DNA of 64,000 nucleotides from Cyanobacteria bacterium FACHB-471 (GCA_014695345.1 JACJOC010000049.1:310001-374000), one strand, 5' to 3'; counted from the stretch's first letter, positions 27,066-35,680 are shown. Notes: a model not told the origin generated them from the sequence alone. Made by a program: numbers and translations.

Positions 27066-27683
27066 ATGTCATTTAGTGACTACAAAAGTCTTGCTCAGGT
27101 GCAAGAAGAATATCAAATTAAATATCAAGAAGATAACTTCGTTTCTGAGCTACGAATGGACGTGTCAGCCCTATTTCTTAAGGAATTTGACTTTAATTTG
27201 ACCTGTATGGATGCCTTTTCCTCAGAAGCGGCTCGGTGCGAATTAGTAATTTTTCCAATTCTCAGAGAAATTTACAAACGATATTGTAATAAAGCCGCTT
27301 TTTGGGTACAGAAACCGTTTGCTTATGATGCAAAACTCAACGGTACTCCTGATTATGTACTTTCCCAAAAATCTGAATTGGGCAAAACAATTCTAGGGCT
27401 TCCCCTGCTGCTTTTAGTTGAAGCAAAACGCAACGATTTTGAACAAGGCTGGGGGCAATGCTTAGCTGAACTCGTAGCGGCGGATTATCTTAATCAGCAC
27501 AAAAGACCGATCTATGGCATTGTCACCGACGGTAAGCTTTGGGAATTTGGTCGATTGCAGCATCAGGTTTTCACCAAAAACACTGCCAGTTATACGATTA
27601 CAAACCTGAATGAACTCTTCTTTGCGCTCAATTATTTGTTTGACCAGGCTACTCATAATCTAGAAATGGTTGCTGCAAGCTGA
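27066..27683 (+). CDS. PD-(D/E)XK nuclease-fold-like protein
   Basis: 205 residues. The core has the spacing of the PD-(D/E)XK nuclease fold: D96 in 'GTPDYVLS', a hydrophobic strand 'LLLLVEAKR' with E119 and K121, and the helix 'GWGQCLAELVAADYL' with Q131. This matches restriction-type and related DNA-cleaving or structural proteins. No helicase, methyltransferase or specificity gene is nearby, so it is not an obvious restriction system. Possible roles are a solitary nuclease or a nucleic-acid-binding protein. AGAGGAT lies before the start; it is operon-linked to the small gene just upstream. Confidence 0.7.
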   Translation: MSFSDYKSLAQVQEEYQIKYQEDNFVSELRMDVSALFLKEFDFNLTCMDAFSSEAARCELVIFPILREIYKRYCNKAAFWVQKPFAYDAKLNGTPDYVLSQKSELGKTILGLPLLLLVEAKRNDFEQGWGQCLAELVAADYLNQHKRPIYGIVTDGKLWEFGRLQHQVFTKNTASYTITNLNELFFALNYLFDQATHNLEMVAAS

Positions 27684-27769
27684 GATAAGAATTACCTGAG
27701 AATCAGATGTTTCACCTGGAGGAACCCTATATATTAAAAAGTGTAGAGCGGTAAGGGTTCTGGGTTTTT

Positions 27770-28753
27770 ATGGCACTCATTCGGGTTCCCCAGTCGTGGC
27801 AACTGCCAGAGCGGGACGTGACTTCTGAAGCAGCCTTTTTTAACCGGCGGCGATTTCTCAAAACCTTGGTAGGGGCTGGAATTGGTGGCTCCATCGCAGG
27901 TCTGTGGGGCTGTCAATCTCAAAGGGTTGAGACAGAAGAGCCACTGTTGGGCACCACTCCATTGCAGGGTGCACCAAATCCGGCTTTCTCGGATGCTGGC
28001 AGCGATCGCCCCCTCACCAATGAAATGCTAGCCGCCACCTACAACAACTTCTACGAATATGGCGGCAGCAAACATATCTGGCGAAATGCACAGGCACTTC
28101 CTACCGAAGATTGGAAAGTTGAAGTCACTGGACTGGTCAACAATCCGCGCACCTTTGACCTGGACGATTTGCAAAGAACTTTTCCTTTAGAAGAACGGGT
28201 TTACCGTTTCCGCTGCGTCGAAGCCTGGGCGATGGTCGTTCCCTGGATCGGGTTTCCGATGAATGCGCTGATTGCAGCCGTTGACCCAACTCCCCAGGCA
28301 AAATTCGTGCGGTTTACCTCCTTCTACGATTCTCAGGTCACCAAAGGCCCAGGATTGCACTCCAGATTCTTACCCTGGCCCTACACAGAAGGACTGCGAA
28401 TTGAAGAAATGGCAAATGAGCTAGCCTTCTTTGCCGTCGGCATCTATGGACACACCCTACCCAAACAGCACGGTGCCCCAATTCGAGCCGTTTTGCCGTG
28501 GAAATATGGCTTCAAGGGAGCCAAATCGATTGTTAGCATTGAGTTTACCGACACTCAACCTGCAACTTACTGGAACACAATCAGCTCCAGCGAATACAAA
28601 TTTGACGCTAACGTAGAGCCACAAGTCCCCCATCCTCGTTGGTCACAGGCAAAAGAGCGGCTGATCGGTTCCGGCTCTGAATTTAGCTGGGAAGAGCGCC
28701 CAACTTTACTTTATAACGGCTATGAGGAGTACGTTGCAGAGCTTTATGCTTAG
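27770..28753 (+). CDS. msrP: Protein-methionine-sulfoxide reductase, catalytic subunit
   Basis: 327 residues, the MsrP (YedY) molybdoenzyme that repairs oxidised methionines in exported proteins. A twin-arginine signal ('NRRRFLKTLVGAG', from residue 25) sends the folded protein across the membrane. The molybdenum-ligating Cys is C149 in 'VYRFRCVEAWAMVVPW'; 'HGAPIRAVLPWKYGFKGAKS' is conserved. MsrQ, the heme membrane partner that supplies electrons, is not adjacent. panB is convergent, ending 9 bases away. No strong ribosome site before ATG 27770. Confidence 0.93.
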   Translation: MALIRVPQSWQLPERDVTSEAAFFNRRRFLKTLVGAGIGGSIAGLWGCQSQRVETEEPLLGTTPLQGAPNPAFSDAGSDRPLTNEMLAATYNNFYEYGGSKHIWRNAQALPTEDWKVEVTGLVNNPRTFDLDDLQRTFPLEERVYRFRCVEAWAMVVPWIGFPMNALIAAVDPTPQAKFVRFTSFYDSQVTKGPGLHSRFLPWPYTEGLRIEEMANELAFFAVGIYGHTLPKQHGAPIRAVLPWKYGFKGAKSIVSIEFTDTQPATYWNTISSSEYKFDANVEPQVPHPRWSQAKERLIGSGSEFSWEERPTLLYNGYEEYVAELYA

Positions 28754-28762
28754 CGGCGAGGA

Positions 28763-29545
28763 CTACTCTACCGGAAACTTATGTTCTCTCACTTCGGTGC
28801 TGTAGGTTTGAACCGCCTGAGTAATCGTCTCTTGTAGGTTGGCATAGGTTTTGGCAAAGGGTGGTTGCCAGTCGGACAAGCCAAGCAGGTCGTGTGTCAC
28901 AAGCACCTGACCGTCACAATACGGTCCTGCACCAATGCCGATCGCGGGGATGGTTAGCTTTTGAGAAATTTGCTGCGCCAGGTCTGAGGGAATGTGCTCC
29001 AGGATGATGGCGAAGGCTCCAGCTTGTTCGAGGGCGATCGCCTCTTGTAAAATTTGCTCTCTTGCTTCTGGGGAATTGCCCTGTTTTCTAAAACCGCCAA
29101 ACTTGTGAACCGACTGGGGCGTTAAACCGATGTGACCCAGCACAGGAATACCGACCTGCACCAGATGAGCCACCGTCTCAACCATAGGAGGATAGCCTCC
29201 CTCTAACTTAATTGCCTGCGCTCCCGTTTCTTTGAGGGCACGACCTGCTGAGTGTAGCGCCTGGGTTGGGCTTTCTTGATAACTCAAAAACGGTAAATCA
29301 AATACAAGTAGGGCTTGTTTTACGCCACGTCGCACTGCCTTTGCATGGTGCAACATTTCATCTAAGGTGACGGGGATAGTTGTTTCATAGCCCAACACGA
29401 CCATGCCCAGAGTATCCCCCACTAAAATCAGGTCTACTCCAGCCTGGTCAATCAATTTTGCAGAAGGATAGTCCCAGGCAGTGAGCGCAACAATCGGCTT
29501 TCCTTGTTGTTTGAGGCGGATGAGATGCTGAGTAGTAACTGCCAT
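28763..29545 (-). CDS. panB: Ketopantoate hydroxymethyltransferase
   Basis: 260 residues, full length for PanB. It makes ketopantoate from alpha-ketoisovalerate and methylene-tetrahydrofolate in pantothenate/CoA synthesis. Signatures are '[21 protein letters not shown]', the metal site '[12 protein letters not shown]', 'AIKLEGG' and '[11 protein letters not shown]'. Start set at ATG 29545; a longer frame to 29668 exists but the extra 41 residues do not look like PanB. Confidence 0.95.
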   Translation of the reverse strand: MAVTTQHLIRLKQQGKPIVALTAWDYPSAKLIDQAGVDLILVGDTLGMVVLGYETTIPVTLDEMLHHAKAVRRGVKQALLVFDLPFLSYQESPTQALHSAGRALKETGAQAIKLEGGYPPMVETVAHLVQVGIPVLGHIGLTPQSVHKFGGFRKQGNSPEAREQILQEAIALEQAGAFAIILEHIPSDLAQQISQKLTIPAIGIGAGPYCDGQVLVTHDLLGLSDWQPPFAKTYANLQETITQAVQTYSTEVREHKFPVE

Positions 29546-29906
29546 TTGAGGGGATTCCAAGAAAAATACTCCACACTCAAACTGTATAGCAGCACTCATC
29601 CCTTTGTAGCGATCCGGTCGAACCGTTAGTTTAACCCGCTCCGTATTTTCTCGGTTATCCAGAGGCAAGGGGTGCTGGATTAGCCCTGGAACTTCATCAA
29701 AACTTTATAAACTTCACCAAAACACGAAAAACTTCGACCAACCCTCACCGTAGGATCAGGGATAAAGCCTTGGCTGAAGGAAAAAAATTATTCCTTCCCA
29801 ATGGATAATAATTCACCTGATACTGCGAGTTCAGTCTAGCAGGATACGTATTTCCACATAATTTAACTCCAAAGACCGATTTGCCTCACATAAATTGGAT
29901 TTCGTT
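29546..29906. other. Divergent intergenic region
   Basis: About 360 bases between the panB start and the divergent PP-loop gene. It is AT-rich, with several CTTCA(C/T)CAAAAC-like short repeats around 29694-29735. It presumably holds both promoters. No gene or structured RNA is evident. Confidence 0.4.
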
Positions 29907-31145
29907 ATGAGAATTGAAAATCTTAAATCAAAAAACACTGCTAGATTAAAGCGGGTTTCGGCGACAGTTGTTTGGGAAGATTGCGATCGCCCCACTCAAG
30001 AAATCTATTTTGAAACTACTTCAGATTTTGCTCAAGATTTATCCTGTAACCCTCATGCGTTTCTAGTTGCCAGCATTGTGCCCGCTCTGCATCATGGCGA
30101 AAAGCGGGTTTCGATAGATGCAGAAATTTGTCCAGAATTGCGTGATGGATTAATGACTGCAATGGGCTGGATTCGCCACTGGTATGAGCTGAACCGCGAA
30201 CCCGTCGAAATTCAGGCCAAAACTCGAACAACACCTGCTCAAAGTACTACACCCCAGAGAGCAGGCTGGTTTTTCTCAGGTGGAATTGATTCCCTTGCGA
30301 CGTTGCGCCACAACCGTCTGACTGTGCCACGAGAGCATCCCAATTCGTTCAAAGATGGATTGACCATCTATGGCATCAGTTCTGGTGGAGATGAGATAGA
30401 GGAAAACGAACAGTTTTTAGACGCTTTTGATCGCTTGGTGACTTCTATGTCAAACGTAGCCCAAGATGCTGAAGTAAACTTGATTCCGGTTTACACCAAC
30501 GTCAGACAGCTTAATACTGACACCTACTTCTGGAGCAATGAGTTTCAGGGAGCCGCTCTTGCTTCGGTTGCCCATGCGTTTGGCCCGCGGTTCGGTCGAA
30601 TGTCTATTGCTTCAACAGGCAATATTCCATCTTTGTTTCCTCATGGCTCCCACCCGTTGCTTGACCCCAATTACAGTAGTTACGACTTAAAAATTCAGCA
30701 TGATGGTGTCACTCTATCCAGGCTAGATAAGACGAAACTTGTTGCTGACTGGGATGTAGCGCTGCAAAACCTGAAGGTCTGTACCAAAGTGCGACAAATG
30801 CAGCCTGGTATGCTGAACTGCGGCAAATGTGACAAATGCATCCGAACCACACTAGCGCTGCTGGCACTTGGAAAACTAGAGCAAGCCAGCACTTTTCCTA
30901 AAGTTGAATTTTCTGAAGAGATGCTGGTGAAACGGGTATTTATCAAGACTCCCTACCGTATGTCTTGCTATGAGGATTTGATTCCACATCTACAAGCTAG
31001 AGGGCGACATGATTTGGTACGGGCCATAGAGCGCATCGGACTTCGTTATCGCGGAGGTGACTGGCGCGGAAGGGTCAAAAAAGTAGTGCGAAGGTACTTT
31101 GGTGGCGTTAGTAGCTCTGAGCGGCTGTCTGCTTCCCAGAACTAG
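29907..31145 (+). CDS. PP-loop (adenine nucleotide alpha hydrolase-fold) protein of unknown function
   Basis: 412 residues. A beta-rich N-terminal region (1-120) is followed by the PP-loop 'GWFFSGGIDSLATL' and a Rossmann-type core. A short Cys cluster then reads 'LNCGKCDKCIRTTLALL' near residue 310. The PP-loop is shared by QueC, asparagine synthetase, MnmA/TtcA and N-type ATP-pyrophosphatases, and the Cys cluster recalls the metal site of QueC, but no family motif beyond that is met. It may adenylate a carboxylate or similar group. TTG 29895 is an alternative start. The 3' end overlaps convergent nadE by 38 bases. A surface-glycan or nucleotide-modification role is only inferred. Confidence 0.75.
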   Translation: MRIENLKSKNTARLKRVSATVVWEDCDRPTQEIYFETTSDFAQDLSCNPHAFLVASIVPALHHGEKRVSIDAEICPELRDGLMTAMGWIRHWYELNREPVEIQAKTRTTPAQSTTPQRAGWFFSGGIDSLATLRHNRLTVPREHPNSFKDGLTIYGISSGGDEIEENEQFLDAFDRLVTSMSNVAQDAEVNLIPVYTNVRQLNTDTYFWSNEFQGAALASVAHAFGPRFGRMSIASTGNIPSLFPHGSHPLLDPNYSSYDLKIQHDGVTLSRLDKTKLVADWDVALQNLKVCTKVRQMQPGMLNCGKCDKCIRTTLALLALGKLEQASTFPKVEFSEEMLVKRVFIKTPYRMSCYEDLIPHLQARGRHDLVRAIERIGLRYRGGDWRGRVKKVVRRYFGGVSSSERLSASQN

Positions 31146-32892
31146 CGGGTAGATTAGTAGCTGGCTGAATGGTGCCCACCCACCGATTTGCGATCGGCAT
31201 TCGCCACCCCGTTCCAAAAGCGCGATCAGTAATTTTTAACCCCGGAGGAGCCTGCTTGCGCTTGAATTCGGCGCGAGTTACCAGTCTGCTCACTTTCTCA
31301 ACTAGGGCTGGGTCATGTCCTGCTGCGGCAATTTCATTTGGCGATTGGTGCTGGTGGATTAGGCGATCGAGGATGTCATCCAGAATTTCGTATGACGGAA
31401 GGGAATCTTGATCGACCTGTCCGGGTTTAAGTTCGGCGCTGGGGGGCTTGACGAGAACATTAAGCGGAATCGGGGCTTGGGGGTTAGGGATGGGGAATTG
31501 GGAACTTTGACTACTCCTTCCGTTTTCATCCTTCATTCTTTCATTGAGCCATTGGCAGATAGAGTAGACGCGGGTTTTGGGGACATCGGCGATCGCCGCC
31601 AACCCACCGTTCATATCTCCATACAGCGTGCAGTAGCCAACAGCCATCTCGGATTTGTTGCCTGTAGAAAGCAGCAGATGCCCAAATTTGTTGGAAATCG
31701 CCATTAGCAGGTTGCCGCGAATGCGAGACTGAATGTTTTCCTCGGCAATGCCAAATTTGGTGCCTGCAAACAGGTCGGCAAAAGTCTCATCGTAGGTGTG
31801 CATCAGTTTGTCGATGGGCAGCGTGTGCGTCTGGATGCCTAAGTTTCGAGCTAACTCCAGTGCATCGGTGACGGAGTGGTCAGAACTGTAAGGGGAGGGC
31901 ATGAGAATTCCCAGGACGTTCGCGGAACCTAATGCAGCAGTGGCGATCGCTGCCACCAGCGAAGAATCAATCCCACCGCTCAAACCGATTACGACTTTAG
32001 AAAAGCCGCATTTCCGCACGTAGTCCCGCACGCCCAGCACCAGTGCTGACCAGATTTCGGCATCGTCATTTTCAGGTTGGGGAGCAATTGCACCAATTTG
32101 CAAATCGGACTGAGCTGAATCAAATTCCAGAACAACCAAATCTTCCGCAAACGCTTTTGCCCGACCCACCATTTCACCCTGGCGGTTAAAGGCAACGCTG
32201 CTGCCGTCAAAAATCAGGTCGTCATTGCCGCCGACCTGATTAGCGTAGATGAGCGGCTGCTGATAGCGTTTGGAACCGTGCTGCAACATCAATTCTCGCA
32301 AGCGCTGTTTACCTGCGCTGTAGGGTGAGGCAGACAGATTCACAATGAAGTCAACCCCTTGATTAGCCAGATCAGCAACCGGATTTGCCGTATAGTTGCG
32401 CTTGCCCCAAAACTCCTCGTCGTTCCACAAATCCTCGCAGATCGTCACGCCAATGCGAAGTCCATCTAGAGTAAAGGAATTGCTCTGTAACCCCGGCTCA
32501 AAGTAGCGATCTTCGTCAAATACGTCGTAGGTGGGAAGCAGTCGCTTGTGAAAGATTTGCTGTACCTTGCCCCTCTCTAGCAGTGCGGTGCTGTTAAACA
32601 GCGCTTTGCCACCATCTTGGGGCGATCGCCCATTCGACTCCACCATCCCAACTAACACGGCTAACTGTGGCGGCAAATCTCGTGCAAGTTGTTGCAGGGT
32701 GGACGCGATCGCATCCACAAAGCTAGGCTGCATCAGCAAATCTCGTGGCGGGTAGCCGCAGAGCGATAGCTCTGTTGTCAGCAACAGCCGAACTCCCTGA
32801 GCCGCTGCCTCCTGTGCAGCGTTGAGAATTTGCTGAGCATTGCCAGCCAAGTCACCAATAGTCGGATTCAGTTGGGCGATCGCAATTTTCAT
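31108..32892 (-). CDS. nadE: Glutamine-dependent NAD+ synthetase
   Basis: 594 residues, fusing an N-terminal nitrilase-type glutaminase (about 1-260; 'TTELSLCGYPPRDLL', 'FHKRLLPTYDVFDEDRYF', 'VTICEDLW' with the nucleophile Cys) to an NAD synthase domain (about 285-590; PP-loop 'GLSGGIDSSLVAA', later 'LLSTGNKSEMAVGYCTLYGD'). It amidates nicotinate adenine dinucleotide, the last step of NAD synthesis. Between 'WLNERMK' and 'VLVKPPSAELKPGQ' there is extra Ser/Pro/Gln-rich sequence (about residues 455-474) from a DNA repeat. The genes that supply its substrate, pncB and nadD, lie 2-4 kb upstream. The start is ATG 32892. Confidence 0.95.
   Translation of the reverse strand: MKIAIAQLNPTIGDLAGNAQQILNAAQEAAAQGVRLLLTTELSLCGYPPRDLLMQPSFVDAIASTLQQLARDLPPQLAVLVGMVESNGRSPQDGGKALFNSTALLERGKVQQIFHKRLLPTYDVFDEDRYFEPGLQSNSFTLDGLRIGVTICEDLWNDEEFWGKRNYTANPVADLANQGVDFIVNLSASPYSAGKQRLRELMLQHGSKRYQQPLIYANQVGGNDDLIFDGSSVAFNRQGEMVGRAKAFAEDLVVLEFDSAQSDLQIGAIAPQPENDDAEIWSALVLGVRDYVRKCGFSKVVIGLSGGIDSSLVAAIATAALGSANVLGILMPSPYSSDHSVTDALELARNLGIQTHTLPIDKLMHTYDETFADLFAGTKFGIAEENIQSRIRGNLLMAISNKFGHLLLSTGNKSEMAVGYCTLYGDMNGGLAAIADVPKTRVYSICQWLNERMKDENGRSSQSSQFPIPNPQAPIPLNVLVKPPSAELKPGQVDQDSLPSYEILDDILDRLIHQHQSPNEIAAAGHDPALVEKVSRLVTRAEFKRKQAPPGLKITDRAFGTGWRMPIANRWVGTIQPATNLPASSGKQTAAQSY
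31471..31508. repeat. Heptamer-like repeat inside nadE
   Basis: The + strand reads GGGGCTT GGGGGTT AGGGATG GGGAATT GGGAA: degenerate 7-base units of the STRR style, encoding 'SQFPIPNPQAPIP' on the minus strand. It maps to residues about 462-474 of NadE, between two conserved blocks, so the repeat has been absorbed as a linker. Confidence 0.65.
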
Positions 32893-32931
32893 GAAAATTT
32901 GGGGTTGCAGTTACAGAACAAGGTTTAGTTT

Positions 32932-33726
32932 TTAATTCTTTAATCGAATCTGAATTGCTCTAGAAATTGTTCTAATCTCAAATAAATCAATAGCTTGAAC
33001 CAGGCTACTGAGTTTTTTATAGCTATAGTTTCGAGGGTCAAAAGAAGGCGATAGTTTTGTTAATTGAGTGCCAAATGGACCTAAATGAATCCATTCATCT
33101 TCGTCGGCGATCGCCTCATAGGCATCCTTGAGCAGCTTAATTAATTTTTTATTCGTCTTTAACTTCTGATCCTCTGTACTTACAGGAACGTGATCTGAAA
33201 TTTTCTTGAAAGCAACAGATTTATCTTCTTCACTTAACTTACTTTCTATTGAGTGATATTCGACAGAACTCTCTGTTTGCTTGAGAATTTCTGTATAGAC
33301 GAAGCGATCGCAAGCACTCACAAACGCTTCTGGGGTTTTCTTTTCACCAAACCCATAAACGACCAGCCCCGCTTCTCGAATGCGGCTAGCTAATCGGGTG
33401 AAATCGCTATCACTAGAAACAATACAAAATCCGTCAAAATTGCCGGTATAAAGTAAATCCATTGCATCAATAATCAAAGCGCTATCGGTCGAGTTTTTGC
33501 CTTGCGTGTAGGTGAATTGCTGAATCGGCTGAATTGCAAATTTGTTGAGTTTATCCTTCCATTGAGTCAGATGAGGACGAGTCCAGTCGCCATAAATTCG
33601 CTTGACATGAACCGTCCCATACTTTGCCATTTCTTTTAACAAAGGCTCAATCAAGTCAGCGCTGGCGTTATCTGCGTCGATTAACACCGCAAGTCTGTTT
33701 CCCCTAACTTGAACCTCGTCTCTCAT
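32932..33726 (-). CDS. NYN (LabA/DUF88) domain protein with OST-HTH/LOTUS-like C-terminus
   Basis: 264 residues. The NYN domain (about 10-150) is a PIN-like RNase fold with acidic residues in 'LAVLIDADNASADLIEPL', 'STDSALIIDAMDLLYTG' and 'VSSDSDFTRLASRIRE'. The C-terminal OST-HTH/LOTUS-like part (about 195-262) has 'LIKLLKDAYEAIADEDEW' and 'LGPFGTQLTKLSPSFDPRNY'. This pairing is common in bacteria and suggests RNA cleavage or sequestration. The gene starts with ATGA shared with the ancestral stop of the decayed hepT gene, so it probably once formed, or still forms, one transcript with that module. Confidence 0.88.
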   Translation of the reverse strand: MRDEVQVRGNRLAVLIDADNASADLIEPLLKEMAKYGTVHVKRIYGDWTRPHLTQWKDKLNKFAIQPIQQFTYTQGKNSTDSALIIDAMDLLYTGNFDGFCIVSSDSDFTRLASRIREAGLVVYGFGEKKTPEAFVSACDRFVYTEILKQTESSVEYHSIESKLSEEDKSVAFKKISDHVPVSTEDQKLKTNKKLIKLLKDAYEAIADEDEWIHLGPFGTQLTKLSPSFDPRNYSYKKLSSLVQAIDLFEIRTISRAIQIRLKN

Positions 33727-34067
33727 GGGTCGTCGCCTAATTCTTCCAAAATAGCCGTAACCATCACCTTGAGTTCTAGTAAATTCTGTTCAATAATTCC
33801 CTAAAGTCTAATTAAACTTGTCTTTAAATAGTTATGAATTAAGATATCTCGCAAGCCTGCAATTTGTCTCCATTCAACAGTCGGATAAGATTGCTTAAGT
33901 TCTTGAGATATTTGCTTTGTTGCTTCCCCAATAATTAAAAAATTGCTGATGACAGCATCTTGAATGATTTGAGGCTGCATAAAAGTCTCTTGTCCATCTT
34001 GAACGTAATTTTGAATTCGTTCAATCCGTTCTACAATACTACTCAAATGAATCCGATCGTCTTTCAT
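33723..34067 (-). pseudogene. hepT: HepT-type toxin gene interrupted by a nonsense codon
   Basis: The reading frame spans 115 codons (114 residues plus stop), the normal HepT size, but codon 89 (33801-33803) is TAG. After the stop the same frame continues with 'GIIEQNLLELKVMV' and 'TAILEELGDDP', the expected C-terminal helix. A TGG (Trp) to TAG change would explain it, because 'WGIIEQNL' is a usual HepT sequence. The RNase motif RX4HXY is intact before the stop (R73, H78, Y80, 'RDILIHNY'). The truncated 88-residue product may fold, but it lacks the last helix. HepT acts as an RNase toxin neutralised by MntA. The start overlaps mntA by 4 bases. Confidence 0.85.
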
Positions 34068-34345
34068 AAAAGTATTGCCTCTTTCAAGACCCTATCCTTA
34101 ATCAACTTATGTAGATTCTCTGGCTCAGCCACATCTACTTTTCGCCCTAATAAATCCTCAAGCCTTTGGATGAGAGAAATTTGATCGAGCAAAGTACGGC
34201 CCTGCTCGATTTCTACTACGTCGCTTTTGTCATTTGCCTCTCCACGGGCAACTGAGCCAAAAACTCGAACGTTGTAGTCTCCATGTTTGGCAGCGATCGC
34301 CAATATTTCCTCTCGCTTTTCTTTCAATAGCTCATCAATTCCCAT
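34064..34345 (-). CDS. mntA: MntA-type nucleotidyltransferase antitoxin, catalytic Asp lost
   Basis: 93 residues, minimal nucleotidyltransferase fold. MntA antitoxins AMPylate the Tyr of RX4HXY in HepT and need the motif GSX10DXD. Here G30-S31 and D42 are present ('[13 protein letters not shown]'), but the next residues are VVEIEQ: the second Asp is absent. Compared with the usual 'SD-x-DFLVEIEQ' about three residues (9 bases) are missing at 34214-34222, so catalysis is probably lost while the frame stays open. The rest ('[19 protein letters not shown]', '[17 protein letters not shown]') is normal. Together with the stop in hepT this is a decaying module. Confidence 0.85.
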   Translation of the reverse strand: MGIDELLKEKREEILAIAAKHGDYNVRVFGSVARGEANDKSDVVEIEQGRTLLDQISLIQRLEDLLGRKVDVAEPENLHKLIKDRVLKEAILL

Positions 34346-34373
34346 AGCCCATTTCCTAACTCAAAACTCATCA

Positions 34374-35120
34374 CTAAATAAACACTAATGGTTTGTCTTT
34401 TAGCGGAGCAAAAGCTTCAGCATCAAAGCGATATAGGCTAGCTGGTCGTCCGGCTCCTCTGGATACCTTGACTCCGGTATCGCAGAGAAACCCCAGTTTT
34501 AGCAAGCGAGAACGAAAATTAGAATAGTCGGCAAAGTTTTCGCCTAAAACGGTGGTGTAAAGCTGGTACAAATCGCCTAATGTAAACACTTCTGGCAACA
34601 CATCGAAGGCAACCGGACTATATTCCAACTTGTTACGCAGACGACGATAGCCATATTCCAACACCTGATTGTGGTCAAAGGCAAGTTCTGGAACTTGCTC
34701 CATTGGATACCAGGCGATGCCACTCACACCATCCGCGATTAACTCAGCTTCAACAAACCGCACTAGAGCAAAATAGCTAACCGAGAGATAACGTTCTCCA
34801 TAGCTGCTTTCTGCCTCACGGGGATCGCGATCAGGACCACCAAAGGTATAAAGCTGCTCTAGATAAAGGTTTTTGACGCGAATCTTTTCAGACAGTACGC
34901 GATAAGCAGCATCTTCCAGAGATTCGCCCCATCGCACCAACGTTCCTGGAAGACTCCAACGTCCTAAAAACGGCTCTTCGTGACGCATCACTAGCAACAC
35001 CAACAGACGATTCTGAGCGGTATCGACCGAAAAGATTACGTTATCGACTCCTACTTTGAAGTCGGCTAGGGTCTGCTGTGGGGACGAGTCAGCAGTCTTT
35101 TTCTGGGTGCGTCCTGCCAT
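34374..35120 (-). CDS. nrtR: NrtR-like regulator (Nudix + winged helix)
   Basis: 248 residues. A Nudix-like N-terminal domain (about 15-155) is followed by a winged helix-turn-helix (about 165-240, 'FTLGDLYQLYTTVLG', 'RSRLLKLGFL'). The Nudix box is degenerate: 'GTLVRWGESLEDAAYRVLSE' lacks the Glu residues of the REUXEE core, so hydrolysis is probably lost. This is the plan of NrtR, the Nudix-related repressor that senses ADP-ribose and controls NAD synthesis genes. Encoded just after nadD and pncB, which it likely regulates. The N-terminus overlaps the nadD gene by 55 bases. Operator sites were not identified. Confidence 0.85.
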   Translation of the reverse strand: MAGRTQKKTADSSPQQTLADFKVGVDNVIFSVDTAQNRLLVLLVMRHEEPFLGRWSLPGTLVRWGESLEDAAYRVLSEKIRVKNLYLEQLYTFGGPDRDPREAESSYGERYLSVSYFALVRFVEAELIADGVSGIAWYPMEQVPELAFDHNQVLEYGYRRLRNKLEYSPVAFDVLPEVFTLGDLYQLYTTVLGENFADYSNFRSRLLKLGFLCDTGVKVSRGAGRPASLYRFDAEAFAPLKDKPLVFI

Positions 35121-35680
35121 TCGTATAGCTGCTCTCGATAAATGTAATCCTCGATTGGCGGGGTGAGGATATGGGAGTCTCCCTCTTCACGATACGCTGT
35201 TGAGGAAACCGCTGGGCCCGTCATGTCAGCGATCGCCACCCTTGCACCCAGATCCCTTAACCCCTCCAAATTAGCCTCTTCCAGTGAATAACCTGGTCGC
35301 GGTACCACTAACAAATTGACCTGACGAAATAACTCGTCTGACCGATACCAGCGGGGCAACTGCCCAACTAGGTCAGAGCCAACCACCAGGGTGAATTCTG
35401 CATCTGCCCCTTGCTGACGAGCCTGTTCGACTGTCACTAAAGCTCTGGGACTGCTCAACTCCTGCCGCAAATGAATGTTGTGGCGTGGTGGATCGATATC
35501 TTCAATCAACAATCGCAGCATCGCCGCTCGGTGTGCCAACAAGGTTTGGTGTGACTTAAACGGATTGTCAGAGGCCCAAACCCACACCTCGTCAAAGTGG
35601 TGAGACAGCCAGTTAAGAATTTGCTGATGTCCTGCGGTGGGAGGATCAGCGCTAGTTCCGAAAAGTGCAATTACAGCCAT
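35066..35680 (-). CDS. nadD: Nicotinate-nucleotide adenylyltransferase
   Basis: 204 residues, nucleotidyltransferase fold. It joins nicotinate mononucleotide with ATP to give deamido-NAD. The first motif is 'ALFGTSADPPTAGHQQIL', where TAGH fits the (H/T)XGH signature; the C-terminal phosphate motif is 'SSTAYRE' (ISSTxxR-like). 'VVGSDLVGQLPRW' is conserved. The last 55 bases overlap the NrtR gene and 14 bases separate it from pncB upstream, so pncB-nadD-nrtR is one operon. The nicotinate-to-deamido-NAD path is encoded here and NadE, 2.2 kb downstream, finishes it. Confidence 0.9.
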   Translation of the reverse strand: MAVIALFGTSADPPTAGHQQILNWLSHHFDEVWVWASDNPFKSHQTLLAHRAAMLRLLIEDIDPPRHNIHLRQELSSPRALVTVEQARQQGADAEFTLVVGSDLVGQLPRWYRSDELFRQVNLLVVPRPGYSLEEANLEGLRDLGARVAIADMTGPAVSSTAYREEGDSHILTPPIEDYIYREQLYEWQDAPRKRLLTRPHSRP

